Below, in pieces: positions 41,203-44,216 of a stretch of DNA of 44,216 nt. Location: assembly GCA_017852795.1 (NCBI GenBank), contig JAFMKU010000014.1, forward strand, positions 1-44,216. Reading direction: 5' to 3'. Source of the DNA: Candidatus Neomicrothrix sp. Lineage in GTDB: Bacteria > Actinomycetota > Acidimicrobiia > Acidimicrobiales > Aldehydirespiratoraceae. Every line of letters begins with the position of its first letter. The stretch's first letter is position 1. Made by a program: the position numbers and the translations under genes. The notes under the pieces were generated by a model. The model was not told the DNA's origin, searched no databases, and saw nothing but the letters and a program-made list of their open reading frames with translations.

Positions 41203-41707
41203 TCCGGCCCCCGAATTCCGGAGGGGGTGTGATATCGATGGGTTCGGTCGGCAAATCGCCGGCGACCAAACCCGGGAGATGGTCACGTAACAGGACCGGC
41301 ACGGTGGGTGTTTGGTCGGCCAGCAGATCCTCAAGCGACCACCAGTCAGCGCCGAGAAACGCCGCGGCCTCCAACGCTTCAAGCCCCTGCGGGTTGTAGG
41401 CGCCGCCATCGCACCAGGCGACATGGATCCGGTCGTCGGATTCGAAGTGGTACCCGGCGAACTGATACTGGGTTTGCTGAACCCAGACGCAGGGGCCCAT
41501 CTCAACCCCAGGAATGCCTGTTTCTTCGTGAAGTTCCCGAAGCGCCGCCTGCCCAGAATCTTCGTTCCAGCCCATGCCCCCGCCAGGGATCTCCAACCAG
41601 TCAGGCTTGTACGGGTCGATGGGGTCCTCAGCCCGAATCAGCAGGATGCGACCGTCACGATCAAGCAGGACCACTCGGGCCGCAGGGCGGCGCAACGAAA
41701 ACGTCAT
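41138..41707 (-). CDS. NUDIX hydrolase
   Basis: A 189-residue protein. A perfect NUDIX box spans residues 43-65 (G-x5-E49-x7-R57-E-L-x-E-E-x-G-I), inside GGGMGWNEDSGQAALRELHE. The first strand is RVVLLDRDGRILLIRAEDP. Such enzymes hydrolyse nucleoside diphosphate derivatives; the substrate is unknown. ATG at 41707 with a TAGTGT box six bases upstream. The C-terminal tail (about 30 residues, Pro/Ser/Asp-rich) is beyond the fold and is encoded antisense to the end of the TetR gene. Confidence 0.9.
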   Translation of the reverse strand: MTFSLRRPAARVVLLDRDGRILLIRAEDPIDPYKPDWLEIPGGGMGWNEDSGQAALRELHEETGIPGVEMGPCVWVQQTQYQFAGYHFESDDRIHVAWCDGGAYNPQGLEALEAAAFLGADWWSLEDLLADQTPTVPVLLRDHLPGLVAGDLPTEPIDITPPPEFGGRISSPPADGHADPATPDRWRIQ

Positions 41708-41713
41708 CGCCCG

Positions 41714-41719
41714 ACACTA
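41714..41719 (-). promoter_or_regulatory. -10 box for a leaderless NUDIX transcript
   Basis: TAGTGT on the minus strand, six bases before the ATG at 41707. Confidence 0.35.
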
Positions 41720-41744
41720 GCCAGCGGGTGAACGCGGGTCATGT

Positions 41745-42545
41745 TCAACGGGCAACCCGCAAAAGCACTTCTTGCACCACGGTGGCTACCTGCACGCCGT
41801 CGGCCGTCCAGAGTTCGCCAAGGGCCAACCCCCGTCCACCGCGAACACCCGGGGACCGAACGTCGTGAAGGGTCCATTGGCTGGCCGGCTGCAGGTCATG
41901 GAACCAGACTGAATGATCGAGGCTGGCTCCCACATAGGGCCGCGGAACCTGCTCGTCGGTGTAATCGAACCGTCCGAGAGGGTGGGCGAACTCGACTGCT
42001 TCGGTAGGGACGTCGTCGCTGGTGTAGGTGTGGGCCACGGCCTGCATCAGCGGGGTATCGGGGTAATCGCTGACCACCCGGATCCAACTCTGGGCCGAGT
42101 TGCCGTCGGCGTTGGCCTGACTACGTTCGAGCGCGGTGGTCCAACCGGCCAACGGAATCTCGCCGGGGCCGACCACATCGGTAGGAAACGAAAGGGATTG
42201 AGCTACCGGTTCGTCTTCAAGACGTTGGAACGAAGCTGACAGGTTCAAGATGATCCCGTGGCGCTGTCGGGCCAGCACCCGCCGGGTCACGAACGAACGA
42301 CCGTCACGCACCCGCTCAACCTCGTACACGATCGGTTCGTCCTCTACCCCGGTTCGCACAAAATAGGCGTGCAACGAATGAGGAACGAACGCGGGGTCGA
42401 CCGTCAACCCCGCAGCCAGCAACCCTTGGGCCGCCACCTGACCTCCGTACACCTGTCCCCACGGGTAGCGAGCGCTGAGCGCCGTGAACTGATCACCGTC
42501 GCGTTTCAGGTCGAAGAGTTCGTCGAACGTCTCTGCCGTGGCCAT
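41745..42545 (-). CDS. tesB: Acyl-CoA thioesterase II (TesB type)
   Basis: Double-hotdog thioesterase that cleaves medium- and long-chain acyl-CoA; 266 residues. First hotdog has VYGGQVAAQGLLAAGLTVDP and HSLHAYFVRTG with RDGRSFVTRRV. The second has YVGASLDHSVWFH, with the Asp of the catalytic triad, and a C-terminal VQEVLLR whose Gln matches the third triad residue. ATG start; a TAACGT box lies eight bases upstream. It stands alone, transcribed toward the NUDIX gene promoter. Cytoplasmic. Confidence 0.93.
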   Translation of the reverse strand: MATAETFDELFDLKRDGDQFTALSARYPWGQVYGGQVAAQGLLAAGLTVDPAFVPHSLHAYFVRTGVEDEPIVYEVERVRDGRSFVTRRVLARQRHGIILNLSASFQRLEDEPVAQSLSFPTDVVGPGEIPLAGWTTALERSQANADGNSAQSWIRVVSDYPDTPLMQAVAHTYTSDDVPTEAVEFAHPLGRFDYTDEQVPRPYVGASLDHSVWFHDLQPASQWTLHDVRSPGVRGGRGLALGELWTADGVQVATVVQEVLLRVAR

Positions 42546-42608
42546 GGCCGCTGACGTTAGCGAGACTCACGGTGCGCACCACCTCGCCGCCCCGTGGGAT
42601 GCTGAAGC

Positions 42609-43235
42609 ATGGCTGACCCCACCGGATCTCCCCTTCGTCTGCTTCGTGTCGGTGATCCGATCAGCCATTGGCAGGCGGCGGGGTTCGCCACGACCGGCGA
42701 CCTGATCCGGATCGGGAACACCACCATCGTCTGCGACCCGACGGCCGGTTCCGGTATTCAGGCGGTAGCGATCGGTGGCCTCACCCAGCCGGTGGATGGG
42801 CTGCCCATCGACCCGAACGAGGTGGTTTGTGCCCCTGAACTGCCGCACCCGAACCACATCACCCGCATCGATCATTTGGTCATGCTTTCGCCGGCGGTCG
42901 AACGGACCTCGCAGGCGTTGATGCTCGCCGGGCTTGAACGACGCCGGATCCGCACGTTCGACGTCAACGGCGAGGCGCGACGACAGGACTTCTTCTGGTT
43001 GGGTGACGTCATCCTTGAACTAGCCGGGCCCGCCGAACCCCAAGGTGACGGGTCGGCCATGCTCTGGGGTTTGGCGCTGGAATCCGACACCTTCGAGGCG
43101 TCGGTCGACGCTTTCGGAGCCCACATCAGCACCCCGAAACCTGCGGTGCAACCCGGACGCCAGATCGCCACCATCAAGACCCGCGAGTTGGGAATCAGTG
43201 TGCCGCTGGTGGTGATGTCGAGCCACCGCACCTGA
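42609..43235 (+). CDS. VOC (glyoxalase-like) domain protein
   Basis: A 208-residue protein with a beta-alpha-beta-beta-beta pattern of the vicinal oxygen chelate fold: ITRIDHLVMLSPAVERTSQALMLAGLERRRIRTF and the strand DFFWLGDVILELAGPAEP. The N-terminal 85 residues form a degenerate first module. Metal ligands are not obvious beyond His90-region and Glu. Divergent from tesB with about 60 bases between starts. Function is unassigned; the family holds glyoxalases, dioxygenases and binding proteins. Confidence 0.78.
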   Translation: MADPTGSPLRLLRVGDPISHWQAAGFATTGDLIRIGNTTIVCDPTAGSGIQAVAIGGLTQPVDGLPIDPNEVVCAPELPHPNHITRIDHLVMLSPAVERTSQALMLAGLERRRIRTFDVNGEARRQDFFWLGDVILELAGPAEPQGDGSAMLWGLALESDTFEASVDAFGAHISTPKPAVQPGRQIATIKTRELGISVPLVVMSSHRT

Positions 43236-43259
43236 CCGAAACGCAGCGCCACCACCCGC

Positions 43260-43265
43260 TACTAT
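43260..43265 (+). promoter_or_regulatory. -10 box for a leaderless lipoprotein transcript
   Basis: TACTAT followed by six bases and the ATG at 43272. The hexamer is close to TATAAT in its outer bases. Confidence 0.4.
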
Positions 43266-43271
43266 TCGTCG

Positions 43272-43649
43272 ATGCTCAACGTTGCCTTCCCCCAGAGCCT
43301 TCGACGCTCCCCGCTGAGAATGTCGATCGTTTCGTGCTCGCTGCTCCTCGTCGCTTCGCTGCTGTTTTCCGGATGCGGATCAAACGACGACTCTGAATCT
43401 CCCGACACTCCATCGACCTCGGACGAAAACAGTTCGGACTCCGCCGAGTCGGGGGCAACACCGGACCCCGCCGAGTCGGGCGACAGCCCAACCTCAAGCA
43501 CTCCGGCCACCACTTCCGAACCGGCCTGGCTTGATCCAGAAAGCGAAAACTACCCGACGCTTCCTCCCCCGAGCCCTACCGTGACCTACCCCGACGGTTC
43601 GACCTTTGCGCCGCTCGTCCCGGCGCCAACCACGAGTTATCCGCGTTAG
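43272..43649 (+). CDS. Low-complexity secreted lipoprotein
   Basis: A 125-residue protein with a signal peptide (about 1-34, SLLLVASLLFSGC) and a clear lipobox ending at Cys. The mature part is Asp/Ser/Glu-rich for 45 residues (SNDDSESPDTPSTSDENSS) and then Pro/Thr-rich, with no globular domain. It resembles surface stalk or linker lipoproteins of actinobacteria. A TACTAT box six bases upstream suggests leaderless expression. It shares a TTAG stop tetramer with the convergent gene. Function unknown. Confidence 0.75.
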   Translation: MLNVAFPQSLRRSPLRMSIVSCSLLLVASLLFSGCGSNDDSESPDTPSTSDENSSDSAESGATPDPAESGDSPTSSTPATTSEPAWLDPESENYPTLPPPSPTVTYPDGSTFAPLVPAPTTSYPR

Positions 43650-43966
43650 GGCGCAGGGCGGTGGCGTACCGCTCTCGTGGGGCGAACCTGCACGATGCCG
43701 TCTTCGCTCGCGGCCCCGATGACGTCGGCGTCAACGATCAGGCTCATCGACTGGTCTGAGGTCGCGGGCCAGACCAACGTCAGGTGTGGGTTGGTGGCGA
43801 GAAGCTGAACCGATCGTCGCCCCAAACCGAAATGGAGCAGCCCGGCTTCGGCTCGGGGACGCACATGGGTGACCCGCGGCGACCCCTGCGGATCAGACAC
43901 CGCGGCGTAGGCCGTCGGACCGTACGATGCGGCAGCTTCGGTCAATTCAGAAAGCGGGATTTCCAT
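43646..43966 (-). CDS. Pyridoxamine 5'-phosphate oxidase-fold (split-barrel) protein
   Basis: A 106-residue flavin-reductase-like split-barrel protein. The first strands are GPTAYAAVSDPQGSPRVTHVRP, followed by HFGLGRRSVQLLATNPHLTLVWPA, the usual PPOX pattern. It may bind FMN or F420, since many actinobacterial members do; no specific motif tells which. ATG at 43966 follows GGTGAG closely; a GTG at 43972 would add two residues. It overlaps the lipoprotein gene by four bases at the 3' ends. Confidence 0.82.
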   Translation of the reverse strand: MEIPLSELTEAAASYGPTAYAAVSDPQGSPRVTHVRPRAEAGLLHFGLGRRSVQLLATNPHLTLVWPATSDQSMSLIVDADVIGAASEDGIVQVRPTRAVRHRPAP

Positions 43967-44014
43967 GCTCACCGCCCGAACACTACCCGGCGATTGGTGA
44001 GCTCTGGAGGTCGC

Positions 44015-44216
44015 TCACAACGTTGCGTTGACCGCCCGGAACGCGTCCGCCACGATCTGAACGTCTTCGCCGTCGGTCCGCCAGTTCGAGACCGAAAGCC
44101 GGATCCCGACCCGGCCCTTCCACATCGTCACACTCGGATAGCAGCGTCCATCGGCGATGACCCCGGCCAGCAGCGCTCGGGTCCGTTGCTCGTCAGGTTG
44201 GTTACGTTCATCGAGC
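44015..44216 (-). CDS. PLP-dependent decarboxylase (group II type), C-terminal end, cut by window edge
   Basis: The last 66 residues of a protein that begins outside the window. The sequence ADGRCYPSVTMWKGRVGIRLSVSNWRTDGEDVQIV matches the C-terminal domain of PLP-dependent aromatic-amino-acid or diaminobutyrate-type decarboxylases, where a Trp and the RLSVSNWRT strand recur. The stop TGA is at 44015-44017, 48 bases upstream of the PPOX-fold gene, so the two may be co-transcribed. The active-site Lys is not in view. Confidence 0.75.
   Translation of the reverse strand, partial: LDERNQPDEQRTRALLAGVIADGRCYPSVTMWKGRVGIRLSVSNWRTDGEDVQIVADAFRAVNATL

Overview
The window is a GC-rich, tightly packed bacterial chromosome segment from an actinobacterium (Actinomycetota). 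The evidence is a WhiB protein beside a PdtaS-type kinase, DUF3090, DUF3107 and SCO1664-family genes, a septum-formation-domain lipoprotein, an FrhB-type flavin/Fe-S protein, and the order argS-lysA-hom-thrC-rho-rpmE-atp. The ATP synthase genes (separate b, b' and delta) and a complete System I cytochrome c maturation operon do not fit Mycobacterium or Streptomyces. A deep lineage such as Acidimicrobiia is my inference. I see no insertion sequences, phage genes or CRISPR arrays.

Region 1 (1-13.4 kb, minus strand) is core metabolism and information processing. It reads argS, lysA, hom, thrC, rho, rpmE, an unrecognised 338-residue protein, then two small ATP synthase accessory membrane proteins, a, c, b', b, delta and the start of alpha. 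thrB, prfA and prmC, usual neighbours in this block in other actinobacteria, are missing. A tRNA-Arg(CCG) lies divergently upstream of argS.

Region 2 (13.5-23.4 kb) holds small units: an FrhB-like protein with a hotdog thioesterase; a PLP enzyme of the desulfurase-like VC1184 type; a lipoprotein and a family 5 uracil-DNA glycosylase; the conserved trio phosphomutase / DUF3090 / SCO1664 kinase-like protein; etfB-etfA; a lipid kinase and a glycerophosphodiester phosphodiesterase. The only gene-free stretch above 300 bases (19570-19925) carries an extended -10 promoter candidate, 16-bp tandem repeats and a strong bidirectional terminator, and may encode a small RNA.

Region 3 (23.5-28.3 kb) is regulatory: whiB with two inverted repeats upstream, convergent pdtaS, DUF3107, and a divergent pair of an Mrp Fe-S carrier and a SufR-like Fe-S regulator sharing a palindromic promoter.

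Region 4 (28.3-37.4 kb, minus strand) is ccmABCDEFGHI. It ends in a membrane-anchored fusion of a YceI-like domain, a c-type heme domain and a copper monooxygenase of the peptidylglycine alpha-hydroxylating monooxygenase type with every copper ligand motif visible. The operon would mature the heme that this enzyme carries. This is the most striking object in the window.

Region 5 (37.5-44.2 kb) contains a septum-formation-domain lipoprotein, a GH63-like glycosidase divergent from a glycosyltransferase with only 10 bp between start codons, a TetR regulator with a small membrane protein, a NUDIX hydrolase, TesB, a VOC protein, a second lipoprotein, a PPOX-fold protein and the end of a PLP decarboxylase.

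Two genome-wide habits stand out. Many transcription-unit heads have a TANNNT box 5-7 bases before the start codon, which predicts leaderless mRNAs. Four convergent gene pairs share their stop codons in a CTAA or TTAG tetramer.
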